The position numbers were made by a program, and so were the translations under genes. A DNA stretch of 64,000 nucleotides, from positions 62,001 through 126,000 of the forward strand of contig JACPPI010000009.1 in the NCBI GenBank assembly GCA_016190985.1, written 5' to 3'. The stretch is from Opitutia bacterium (GTDB taxonomy: Bacteria > Verrucomicrobiota > Verrucomicrobiia > Opitutales > Opitutaceae). Below the pieces are notes generated by a model. The model was not told where the DNA came from and made no database searches. It was given only the letters and a program-made list of their open reading frames with translations. Positions 15,990 through 23,163 of this stretch are shown piece by piece (positions within the stretch are counted from its first letter, which is position 1; every line of letters starts with the position of its first letter).

Positions 15990-16012
15990 TTTGTAACGTA
16001 TTAATTGACAAA
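15990..16012. repeat. 23-bp palindrome, copy 2 (hisH-hisA)
   Basis: TTTGT at 15990-15994 and ACAAA at 16008-16012 are separated by 13 bp, as in the other two copies. The inner part is degenerate compared with copies 1 and 3, with three mismatched pairs, and the outer arms extend by one A-T pair. It lies 11 bp after the hisH stop and 26 bp before the hisA start. Confidence 0.7.
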
Positions 16013-16037
16013 TTTACCCGGCTCTCTGCTCGCAAAC

Positions 16038-16766
16038 ATGCTCATCTATCCCGCCATCGACCTGCGCGGCGGCCGCGTCGTGCGCCTGACCGAAGGCAAA
16101 TTCGACCAGGAGAAATCCTACGGCGACGACCCGGTCGCGACCGCGAAGGACTTCGCCGCCGCCGGCGCCACCTGGCTGCATGTCGTCGACCTCGACGGCG
16201 CCAAGGATCCGGCGAAGCGCCAGACCGCGCTGGTCGAGCAGCTTGCCCGCGACAGCGGCCTGCGAATGCAAACCGGCGGCGGTATCCGCGCCGAGTCCCA
16301 GATCGCCTCCCTGCTTGCCGCCGGGGCGCAGCGCGTGATCGTCGGCAGCCTGGCCGCCAGGCAGCCGGAGCTGGTCCGAGGCTGGCTGAAGAAATCTGGG
16401 CCGGAGAAAATCGTCCTCGCGCCCGATGTCCGCCTTGACGACGCCGGCATCCCGCGCGTCGCCGCCGCCGGCTGGCAGGAAAGCACCGGCGTGGCACTCG
16501 ACGATTTCCTGAACAGCTTCCTCACGGCCGGGCTGGCGCACATTCTCTGCACCGACATCAGCCGCGACGGCAAGCTGACCGGCCCGAACACGGCGCTCTA
16601 CGCGGACCTCGCGCGGAAATTCCCGGCCCTGCAAATCCAGGCCTCGGGCGGCGTGGCGTCGCTCGACGATCTGCGCGCGTTGAAGAGCGCGGGCAGCGCC
16701 GGCGTCATCGTCGGCCGCGCCCTCTACGAGAAGAAGTTCACGCTCCAGGAGGCGCTCGCATGTTAG
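16038..16766 (+). CDS. hisA: ProFAR isomerase HisA (242 aa)
   Basis: TIM-barrel isomerase converting ProFAR to PRFAR. Shows [17 protein letters not shown] with the catalytic Asp at the start, [19 protein letters not shown] with the first phosphate site, [14 protein letters not shown] with the second catalytic Asp, and [13 protein letters not shown] 16038 is chosen because the family begins directly at this point; a TTG 33 bp earlier lies at the edge of the palindrome. Its stop overlaps the hisF start by 7 bp. Confidence 0.96.
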   Translation: MLIYPAIDLRGGRVVRLTEGKFDQEKSYGDDPVATAKDFAAAGATWLHVVDLDGAKDPAKRQTALVEQLARDSGLRMQTGGGIRAESQIASLLAAGAQRVIVGSLAARQPELVRGWLKKSGPEKIVLAPDVRLDDAGIPRVAAAGWQESTGVALDDFLNSFLTAGLAHILCTDISRDGKLTGPNTALYADLARKFPALQIQASGGVASLDDLRALKSAGSAGVIVGRALYEKKFTLQEALAC

Positions 16767-17527
16767 CCCGCCGCATCATTCCTTGCCTCGACGTCCGCGA
16801 CGGCCGGGTCGTCAAGGGCACGCAGTTCCGCGAGCACGAAGTCGTGGGCGACATCATCGCGCTGGCCCGGCGCTATCGCGACGAGGGCGCCGACGAGCTG
16901 GTGTTCTACGACATCACCGCCAGCAGTGACGGCCGCACGGTCTCGACCGACTGGGTCGCGCGCGTGGCGCGCGTGCTCGACATTCCCTTCTGCGTGGCGG
17001 GCGGCATCCGCTCGCTCGACCGCGCCCGCGCCATCCTGCACGCCGGCGCCGACAAGATCTCCATCAACTCGCCCGCGCTGGAGAACCCGGCGCTCATCGG
17101 CGAACTCGCCGCGGAGTTCGGCTCGCAATGCGTGGTCGTCGGCATCGACAGCCGGCAGGAGGCGGGCGACTGGTTCGTGAAACAATACACCGGCGACCCG
17201 GACAAGACGCAGTCCACGCGCTGGCGAACCGTCGACTGGGCGCGGGAGGCGCAGCAACTCGGCGCCGGCGAGATCGTGCTGAACTGCATGAACCAGGACG
17301 GCATGCGCCAGGGTTACGATCTCACCCAGCTGAAGCTCGTGCGCGCCGTGCTTCACCTCCCGCTCGTCGCCTCGGGTGGGGCCGGCAGTATGGCACACTT
17401 CAGCGACGTTTTCCGCTTGGCCGGCGTGGACGGCGCCCTCGCCGCGTCCGTCTTCCACAAGGGCACCATCAAGATTCCGACTCTGAAACAACAGCTCATC
17501 GCCGACGGCATTCCCATCCGCCCATGA
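16760..17527 (+). CDS. hisF: Imidazole glycerol phosphate synthase cyclase subunit HisF (255 aa)
   Basis: TIM-barrel cyclase that with HisH makes imidazole glycerol phosphate and AICAR. Conserved parts: [21 protein letters not shown] with catalytic Asp, [52 protein letters not shown] with the second Asp, and [13 protein letters not shown] strong ribosome-binding site AGGAGG (16747-16752) sits 7 bp before the ATG, inside hisA. The stop is followed by a dispersed inverted repeat that separates it from hisIE. Confidence 0.97.
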   Translation: MLARRIIPCLDVRDGRVVKGTQFREHEVVGDIIALARRYRDEGADELVFYDITASSDGRTVSTDWVARVARVLDIPFCVAGGIRSLDRARAILHAGADKISINSPALENPALIGELAAEFGSQCVVVGIDSRQEAGDWFVKQYTGDPDKTQSTRWRTVDWAREAQQLGAGEIVLNCMNQDGMRQGYDLTQLKLVRAVLHLPLVASGGAGSMAHFSDVFRLAGVDGALAASVFHKGTIKIPTLKQQLIADGIPIRP

Positions 17528-17535
17528 CATTGTTT

Positions 17536-17617
17536 GTCATTCTGAGCGTAGCGAAGAATCCAGTATCGCGCCCGTCAGCGGTCGTGCTGCTGGATCCTTC
17601 ACTTCGTTCAGGATGAC
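17536..17617. repeat. Dispersed inverted repeat between hisF and hisIE
   Basis: The left arm GTCATTCTGAGCGTAGCGAA... (17536-17563) and the right arm ...CACTTCGTTCAGGATGAC (17590-17617) are imperfect reverse complements of 28 bp around a 26-bp centre. This 'GTCATTCTGAGCG..GCGAAGAATC' motif is a widespread intergenic repeat in environmental bacteria, as I recall. As RNA it would form a long hairpin inside the operon transcript. Confidence 0.8.
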
Positions 17618-17656
17618 TGGTTTTGATGAGAATACGTTAACTGATACCTCTCGCCT

Positions 17657-18262
17657 ATGAAGACTCCCAAGATCGACTGGAAGAAAAACTCCGGCCTCGT
17701 CCCCGCCATCGTGCAGGACGCCGCCACCCTGCAGGTGCTCATGCTCGGCTACATGGACGCCGCCGCGCTCAAGAAAACCTTGCGCACAAAAAAGGTCGCT
17801 TTCTTCAGCCGCAGCAAGCAGCGCCTCTGGACCAAGGGCGAGTCGTCGAAAAATTTTCTGCACCTCGTGGACGTGAAGGTGGACTGCGACCAAGACACGC
17901 TGCTGGTCACGGCCCGGCCCGACGGCCCGACCTGCCATCGCGGCACCGTCAGCTGCTTTGGCGGCGGCGGCGCCAGCGGCGCAGGTTTCCTCGCCCAACT
18001 CGAGCAGACGGTCGTGGCCCGCCTCAGGAGTGGCGACAAGAAGAGCTACACCGTGCGCCTCGCGAAAGAAGGTGTTGCCCGTGTCGCGCAGAAAGTCGGC
18101 GAGGAGGGTGTGGAGACCGCGCTGGCCGCGCTGAAGGCGGACAAGGCGGAGTTTGCGGGCGAAGCCGCCGATCTGCTCTACCACCTCGTCGTGCTGCTGC
18201 GCGTGAAGAAAATGTCGCTCGCCGACGCGCTCGCCGTCCTGGAAAAACGCCACGCCCGGTAG
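17657..18262 (+). CDS. hisI: Bifunctional phosphoribosyl-AMP cyclohydrolase / phosphoribosyl-ATP pyrophosphatase HisIE (201 aa)
   Basis: Catalyses steps two and three of histidine synthesis. Residues 1-110 are the cyclohydrolase with VLMLGYMD, FFSRSKQRLWTKGESS, DCDQDTLLV and PTCHRGTVSCF (zinc ligands). Residues 112-201 are the pyrophosphatase with KVGEEGVETALAA and EAADLLYHLVVLL (Mg-binding Glu/Asp). The fusion corresponds to E. coli HisI. Last gene of the operon; it ends 2 bp from the stop of the convergent ABC ATPase gene, so no terminator fits between them. Confidence 0.96.
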   Translation: MKTPKIDWKKNSGLVPAIVQDAATLQVLMLGYMDAAALKKTLRTKKVAFFSRSKQRLWTKGESSKNFLHLVDVKVDCDQDTLLVTARPDGPTCHRGTVSCFGGGGASGAGFLAQLEQTVVARLRSGDKKSYTVRLAKEGVARVAQKVGEEGVETALAALKADKAEFAGEAADLLYHLVVLLRVKKMSLADALAVLEKRHAR

Positions 18263-18264
18263 GC

Positions 18265-18933
18265 TCACGCCCGCTCGATCCGGCCAGCCCGCACCTGCAA
18301 CACGCGGTCACATTGCTCGGCGAAGCGCCGCTCGTGGGTCGCCAGCACGATCGAGATGCCGCGGGTCGGCGCCAGATGACGGAGCAGCGCGAAGACCGTG
18401 TCGCCGGTCTCCTCGTCGAGCGAGCCGGTGGGTTCGTCGGCCAGCAGCAGGCGGGGTGAGTTCATGAGCGCGCGGCAAATGGCGGTGCGCTGGCGCTCGC
18501 CGCCGGAGATGTCCTGGATGCGGTGGTCCAGCCGGTGCGCGAGGCCGACGGCCTCGGCCAGCTCGCGCACCCGGACGCGCGTCGCGGCGGACGGTTCGCC
18601 ATTGGCCAGGGCGGGCACGCGGAGGTTTTCCGCCACGGTCAGGTCGGGAATGAGGTTGTGCAGTTGGAAGACAAAGCCGAGGTGCCGGCGGCGCAACGCG
18701 AGGCGGTGCTCCTCGTTGCGCGGGTCGAGGCCGCAGACGCTGATCTCACCGCTGTCCGGCACATCGAGCCCGCCGAGCAGGTGGAGGAGCGTGCTCTTGC
18801 CCGAGCCCGACGCCCCCCACAGCGCGACCATCTCGCCGGCGCCCACCTCCAGGCTGACGCCCTCAAGCACGCGGACGCGTCCGCCGTCGTAGGTTTTGCG
18901 CAGGCCGCGCGCGGAGATGAGCGGGTCGGTCAT
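18265..18933 (-). CDS. ABC transporter ATP-binding protein, LolD/MacB type (222 aa)
   Basis: ATPase with Walker A GASGSGKST (about residues 40-48), Q-loop FVFQLHNLIPDLTVAENL, signature ISGGERQRTAICRAL, Walker B LLLADEPTGSLD and H-loop ATHERRFAEQ. The LIPDLTVAENL and PTGSLD forms are typical of the MacB/LolD/FtsE family, which works with FtsX-like permeases. ATG 18933 follows the third copy of the 23-bp palindrome. Last gene of the minus-strand redox operon; export of a lipoprotein or peptide is possible. Confidence 0.92.
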   Translation of the reverse strand: MTDPLISARGLRKTYDGGRVRVLEGVSLEVGAGEMVALWGASGSGKSTLLHLLGGLDVPDSGEISVCGLDPRNEEHRLALRRRHLGFVFQLHNLIPDLTVAENLRVPALANGEPSAATRVRVRELAEAVGLAHRLDHRIQDISGGERQRTAICRALMNSPRLLLADEPTGSLDEETGDTVFALLRHLAPTRGISIVLATHERRFAEQCDRVLQVRAGRIERA

Positions 18934-18943
18934 GGGCAATTAA

Positions 18944-18966
18944 TTTGTAATATAATAGATTACAAA
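18944..18966. repeat. 23-bp palindrome, copy 3 (permease-ATPase gap)
   Basis: TTTGTAAT (18944-18951) and ATTACAAA (18959-18966) form a near-perfect palindrome with a TAATA-like centre, extended outward by AA/TT pairs to 18942-18968. Same TTTGT-N13-ACAAA frame as in the his operon. It lies in the 46-bp gap between the permease stop and ATPase start. Confidence 0.8.
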
Positions 18967-18979
18967 TTTCGGGGCGGCT

Positions 18980-20092
18980 TCACTCATAGCGCAGGGCCTC
19001 GGCGGGCTGGATGCGGGAGGCGAAGCGCGCGGGCCAGAGCGAGCCGGCGACCGCGGTCACCAGCGCCGTGGCCGTGATCCCGGCCAGCATGCCGGGCTTC
19101 ACCACCGGCTGGATGTAGCCGTTGAACTGCGGCGCCTGCTCCAGTGCGAACAGCGTGCCGCAGCCGAGCGCCAGGCCGACCGCCAGACCGGCGGCGGCGA
19201 TGACGACGGCCTCGCCCAGGATCAATCCGGCCACCTGGCCCCGGGAAAAGCCGCAGACGCGCAGCACGGCGATCTCGCGGATGCGGCTGAAGACGGAGAG
19301 CAGCATCGTGTTGGCCACGCCGAGGCCTCCGAGCAGGAAGGCGCAGAGCCCGACGGCCCACGCGGTGAAGTGCAGGATTTTGAACTGGGTGTAGCTTTGG
19401 TTGAACTCGCGGTTCTCCAGCGCCAGCAGGCCGGGGTTGGCCGCCTCGACCGCGCGCTTGAACTCCGCGCCGCGCGCCTGATCGCGCAGCTGGACCGCCA
19501 CGACGGAGGCGACGCCCTCGCGGCTGAAGAACGCCTGAGCGTCCTTCAGCGGCAGGAACACGCCGCCGTCCTCGAAGCCGTTTTCCGTCGCGAAAATCCC
19601 GGCCACGGTGAACTCGCCCTTGCCGATCGCGAGTTTCTGCCCGGCCTTCGCCTCCAGGAACTCCGCCGCGCGCGCGCCGAGCCAGAGGCCGCCCGGGACG
19701 CGCCCGAAATCCTCGCGCCGCCCGGCCGACCATTTCGCCTTCGCCAGCCGCGGGTTCGTCGGCTCGAGCCCGAAGCAGGTGATGATCGGTCGGTCGCCCG
19801 AGGTCACGAGGCCGAAGAGCAGCGGCTCGGCCGAGGCCACGTTGGCCAGGGCGCGCAGGGCGGCGGTCCTTTCATCCGGCACGCTGCTGAAGAACAGGTC
19901 CGAGACGTTTTTCTCAAACACGAGGTAGTGCGAGTCCACGGCAAGGATGCGCTCAAACATGCCGATGGCGCCGTGGACGATCGAGAGGATGGTGAGCATC
20001 GCCGCCACGCCGAAGCCGATGCCGGCGACGCCGATGAGCGCGCGGAGCTTGTGCCGGCGCAGGTTGACGAGGACGAGCGCGAGGAAGCGCAT
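18980..20092 (-). CDS. FtsX/MacB-like ABC transporter permease (370 aa)
   Basis: Topology of the MacB permease family: one N-terminal helix (about residues 14-38), a large periplasmic domain (about 40-240), then three C-terminal helices (about 250-275, 295-320, 335-355) and the closing PAEALRYE typical of FtsX permeases. Pairs with the ATPase encoded next. Transport substrate unknown. It follows the decahaem cytochrome gene by 24 bp, suggesting that it serves the redox complex, for instance by exporting or maturing a component. Confidence 0.88.
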   Translation of the reverse strand: MRFLALVLVNLRRHKLRALIGVAGIGFGVAAMLTILSIVHGAIGMFERILAVDSHYLVFEKNVSDLFFSSVPDERTAALRALANVASAEPLLFGLVTSGDRPIITCFGLEPTNPRLAKAKWSAGRREDFGRVPGGLWLGARAAEFLEAKAGQKLAIGKGEFTVAGIFATENGFEDGGVFLPLKDAQAFFSREGVASVVAVQLRDQARGAEFKRAVEAANPGLLALENREFNQSYTQFKILHFTAWAVGLCAFLLGGLGVANTMLLSVFSRIREIAVLRVCGFSRGQVAGLILGEAVVIAAAGLAVGLALGCGTLFALEQAPQFNGYIQPVVKPGMLAGITATALVTAVAGSLWPARFASRIQPAEALRYE

Positions 20093-20116
20093 GGGCGGAC
20101 CGGGTTGCGGGCGGGG

Positions 20117-22318
20117 CTAGGGTTTGGGCGGCGCGATGAGGCCGCGGGAGAACTCCGCCGACTTGAGGCGCAGCTTGTGCGTCTCGCCCGTGTGGTAGTT
20201 GTGGCACAGCTGGCAGCTTTCGCCCGCCTGGGCCGGCTGGTGGCAGGCGGAGCAGATGCTCTTCGCGAGCGGGGCGAAGTTGCTGCGGAAGACCGCCGGG
20301 TCGAGGTTGGCCTTGAAGGAGCCGGCGTAATCGGCGGCGGCAGCGATGGTGTGGCAGGTGGCGCAGCCCTGGTCGCCCATCAGGCTGAAGTGCGCCGTGT
20401 GCTTGAACGTGGTGAACGGCCTCACGTCGGGCGCGGGCCGGGCCGCGCGCCAGTTGACCATGGTGCCGGCCGCGGTGCGGTCGACCGTGTGGCATTTCAT
20501 GCAGACCCCAGGGGCGTTGCCGGCGGAAAGCTGCGAGAATATCTTCTGGGCCGTGGGCGCGGGATGGCCCGCCGTGCCGTCGATCCAGGCCCGGAGGAAC
20601 GCGTCCTCATGGCCGCCGGGCCGGTAATAAAGCGTGTAGGTGTCGTCCAGCCGATACCAGCCGCCCGCCGCGACGCGGTCCTCGGCCGGATCAAATTCCA
20701 GGCCGGGCGGAGGCGGCGGCGTGGTGGCGGCGGGCAGACCGGCGCCGGAGTTGGGAGCGGCGGCCTCCGACGGGAGATCAGCCAGGAGGTCGTCGGGGTC
20801 CGGAGCAGCGGCGACTGTTGTCGGTGCTTTGCCAGGAGCGATGGTTTGAATGGCCGGCGGTGCGGTCGATTTTATTTTTTCCCCGCGCCGGTGCGCGGCG
20901 ACTTCCGCGAGGAGGTTGGGCAGCCACGCCTGCTGGGCGGCGAGCGCGACATCGGCGGAAAACTGGCCCGTGCGCAAAGCCCGGGCCGGTTGCCCGTCCG
21001 GCGGCGAGCCGAGGCGGCGCAGCAGGACCGGCTGGCCCTGCGTGACGAGATCGGCGAAGAGGCCCTTGATGCTCCAGAGCAGGTCGGCGGCGGCCGCCTT
21101 TTGCGCCGGCGTGGCGGATTTCAGGTCGGAGAGGTTCTGGTTGCCGAGGGTTTCGAGCGCGGCGCGGGCCCGGTCGTCGCCCTCGAGCAGCCAGCGCATG
21201 AACGGGGTGAGACCGCCTTCGCAGAATTCGGGCCACTCGCCGAGATCGGCGCCGGCCGCCTTCAGCGTCTCCAGGTCGAAGCCGGGCAGGCGCAGGAAAA
21301 TCAGGCCCTTGGCGTCGGCGCGGCCCGCGCCCTCAATCTGTCCGGCATGACACGAGGCGCAGGTCTGCTCGAAGCCCTTGACGAGCATCTGCCGTCCGTC
21401 GGCCGCCGGCTCGTGGCACGAGGCGCAGGAGGTGGGGCCGGGGGCCGGCGAGCGAATGTCCGTGAAATGCTTTTGCAGGTGGGTCACATGATCAAACTGC
21501 AGCCGCGTGCGGCGCTCGTAGGGATAGCCGGCGAACTCCGGGTGGCCGGCCGCGAAGCCGGCGAACGGCGCCTGGTGGCAGACCTGGCATTGCTGGTCGC
21601 TGAGGCGCTTGAAGTTGATGTCCTGTCCGCGGTGCTCGCGGTGGCAGGTCGCGCAGGCCAGTTCGGCGGAAGGGCTGACGGTCTGCGCCGCCACCAGCGC
21701 CAGTGGGCGCGCTCCGGTCGCCTTTGGCTGCGTGCGCGCGATGTCGAGCAGTTCGGAGGCGGACACCCCGTGGGGCGAGTCGCCATGCGGCCCGAGATCG
21801 TGGCAGTTGATGCAAAGCTGGTTGTGCTGCCGGATGCGAAGCGCGCGCGGCCCGGCGGAAAGGGTGAAGCCGGGCGCCTCCACATGGCAGTCCGTGCAGC
21901 GATGAGCCGACACCGCATGCTGGTTGGTCAACGGCCCGGGCATGGACCAGTCGGCGCGCGTCGTGCCCCACAGCGCCAGCACGACCAGGCCCAGCGCGAG
22001 GCAAACCACGAGCCAGACCAGGCGGCCGCGCTCGGCGCGCAGGCTGCGCTGCGGGCGGCAGGGCGGCACCGGGCAGCCGCAGGCGCCGTCGGGCCGGGGG
22101 CCGGGCCCGCACTCGGCGCCGAGCGAGATGAGCCGGGTGCAGACCCAGCGGTCGCCTTTTTTCGCCGGCAGGCACTGGCCGGTGGCGCGGCACTCGCCCT
22201 TCGGACCGGGCCCGTAGATGCAGGGGCAGCCCTCCGCCGCGCGCCCGCAGATCCACTCGTCCTGCGGACGGTCGTAGAGCTTGCGGTTGTAGACGAGGCT
22301 TTGCAGCAGGCGGCGCAT
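20117..22318 (-). CDS. Membrane-anchored decahaem cytochrome c with cytoplasmic Cys-rich head (733 aa)
   Basis: Ten CxxCH haem-binding motifs are visible: six between residues 141 and 324 (CTDCH, CINCH, CATCH, CQVCH, CASCH, CASCH) and four in the last 140 residues (CMKCH, CATCH, CSACH, CQLCH), separated by a haem-free middle of about 270 residues. A single helix (about 100-117) anchors the protein, and the first 90 residues hold about ten further cysteines (24, 31, 33, 43, 49, 60, 70, 80, 82, 87), which on the cytoplasmic side could bind FeS or zinc. ATG 22318 avoids overlap with the upstream gene. Probably takes electrons from the di-haem b protein to periplasmic acceptors. Confidence 0.85.
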   Translation of the reverse strand: MRRLLQSLVYNRKLYDRPQDEWICGRAAEGCPCIYGPGPKGECRATGQCLPAKKGDRWVCTRLISLGAECGPGPRPDGACGCPVPPCRPQRSLRAERGRLVWLVVCLALGLVVLALWGTTRADWSMPGPLTNQHAVSAHRCTDCHVEAPGFTLSAGPRALRIRQHNQLCINCHDLGPHGDSPHGVSASELLDIARTQPKATGARPLALVAAQTVSPSAELACATCHREHRGQDINFKRLSDQQCQVCHQAPFAGFAAGHPEFAGYPYERRTRLQFDHVTHLQKHFTDIRSPAPGPTSCASCHEPAADGRQMLVKGFEQTCASCHAGQIEGAGRADAKGLIFLRLPGFDLETLKAAGADLGEWPEFCEGGLTPFMRWLLEGDDRARAALETLGNQNLSDLKSATPAQKAAAADLLWSIKGLFADLVTQGQPVLLRRLGSPPDGQPARALRTGQFSADVALAAQQAWLPNLLAEVAAHRRGEKIKSTAPPAIQTIAPGKAPTTVAAAPDPDDLLADLPSEAAAPNSGAGLPAATTPPPPPGLEFDPAEDRVAAGGWYRLDDTYTLYYRPGGHEDAFLRAWIDGTAGHPAPTAQKIFSQLSAGNAPGVCMKCHTVDRTAAGTMVNWRAARPAPDVRPFTTFKHTAHFSLMGDQGCATCHTIAAAADYAGSFKANLDPAVFRSNFAPLAKSICSACHQPAQAGESCQLCHNYHTGETHKLRLKSAEFSRGLIAPPKP

Positions 22319-22329
22319 GGCGGGAGGAA

Positions 22330-23163
22330 TCAAAGCCGGTGCGAATAGTGCAGGACGAGCCACACGTGCGCGCCGATCAGGACGAGCAGCCCGTAGGTCA
22401 GCGGGATATGGACGAACAGCCAGAGCTTGAGCAGGCGCTGGCCCGCCCGCTGGGCGTCGAGGTTGCGCTTGGCCTCAAGCAGTTCGCCGAGCTGGTCGGC
22501 CAGCGCGGCTTCGCGCTCGTTCAGGAAACGGCGCAACGCCGCCAGCTCCAGCTTGACCCGGTGATAATCGGCGTCGTCCCCCGCGAGCGGGGCCAGCAGC
22601 GCCGGCGAGCGCGCAAAATAGCCGCCCAGCTCGCGCAGGTAGAAATCGGCCAGCGTGGTGGACTTGGTCTCGGCCTCGGCCTGGTGCACCAGCGCCTTGG
22701 CCTCCGTCTCCAGCCGGTGGCGGAGCAGCGGGATGCGCTCGTAGATGAGGCTCTCGCCCGAGCGGGCCAGGCGCGGCGGCAGCCAGCGGCTGAGCCAGAG
22801 GCCGGACACGCCGCTGGCCGCCACGACGATGAAGCAGAGCCAGAGGAGGAATTCCAACCGGCCCCCGGGCAGGCGCGCGCCGGTGTGCAGCGCAAAGACA
22901 AAGCACGTGAGCCAGCCGGCGTAGACATGCAGCTGCAGCCAGGTGCCGGCGTTCAGGAGCGGCAGGAAGGGCAGCTTCTTGCGGGCGTTGAAAAAAGCCA
23001 GCAGCAGCACCAACCCCAGCAGGAGCCAGCCGGTATACAGCCCCACCGGACGGAGGGCGGCCGCGCCCAGCCAGGCCGCCAGCGCCAGCGCGCCGACCAG
23101 CGCGAGGGTCGCGAGGGAGAGCAGCGCGCGGCGGGCGGCAAATGATTTCAGCGGCGCAGCCAT
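22330..23163 (-). CDS. Di-haem b-type membrane protein (277 aa)
   Basis: Predicted helices at about 14-35, 40-58, 73-95, 104-124 and 247-271. His79 and His93 on one helix and His252 and His266 on another show the 14-residue spacing typical of bis-His di-haem b proteins such as ferric reductases and cytochrome b561-like subunits. A soluble, charged insert spans about 130-245. The start overlaps the end of the iron-sulphur gene by 16 bp and the stop is 11 bp before the decahaem gene, so the three products very likely form one complex: FeS protein inside, haem b in the membrane, haem c outside. Confidence 0.8.
   Translation of the reverse strand: MAAPLKSFAARRALLSLATLALVGALALAAWLGAAALRPVGLYTGWLLLGLVLLLAFFNARKKLPFLPLLNAGTWLQLHVYAGWLTCFVFALHTGARLPGGRLEFLLWLCFIVVAASGVSGLWLSRWLPPRLARSGESLIYERIPLLRHRLETEAKALVHQAEAETKSTTLADFYLRELGGYFARSPALLAPLAGDDADYHRVKLELAALRRFLNEREAALADQLGELLEAKRNLDAQRAGQRLLKLWLFVHIPLTYGLLVLIGAHVWLVLHYSHRL

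Noticed and set aside
19370-22348. Open plus-strand frame of nearly 1000 codons opposite the permease and decahaem genes
   Set aside because: The minus strand carries ten CxxCH motifs and an FtsX permease; the plus frame shows only biased composition.
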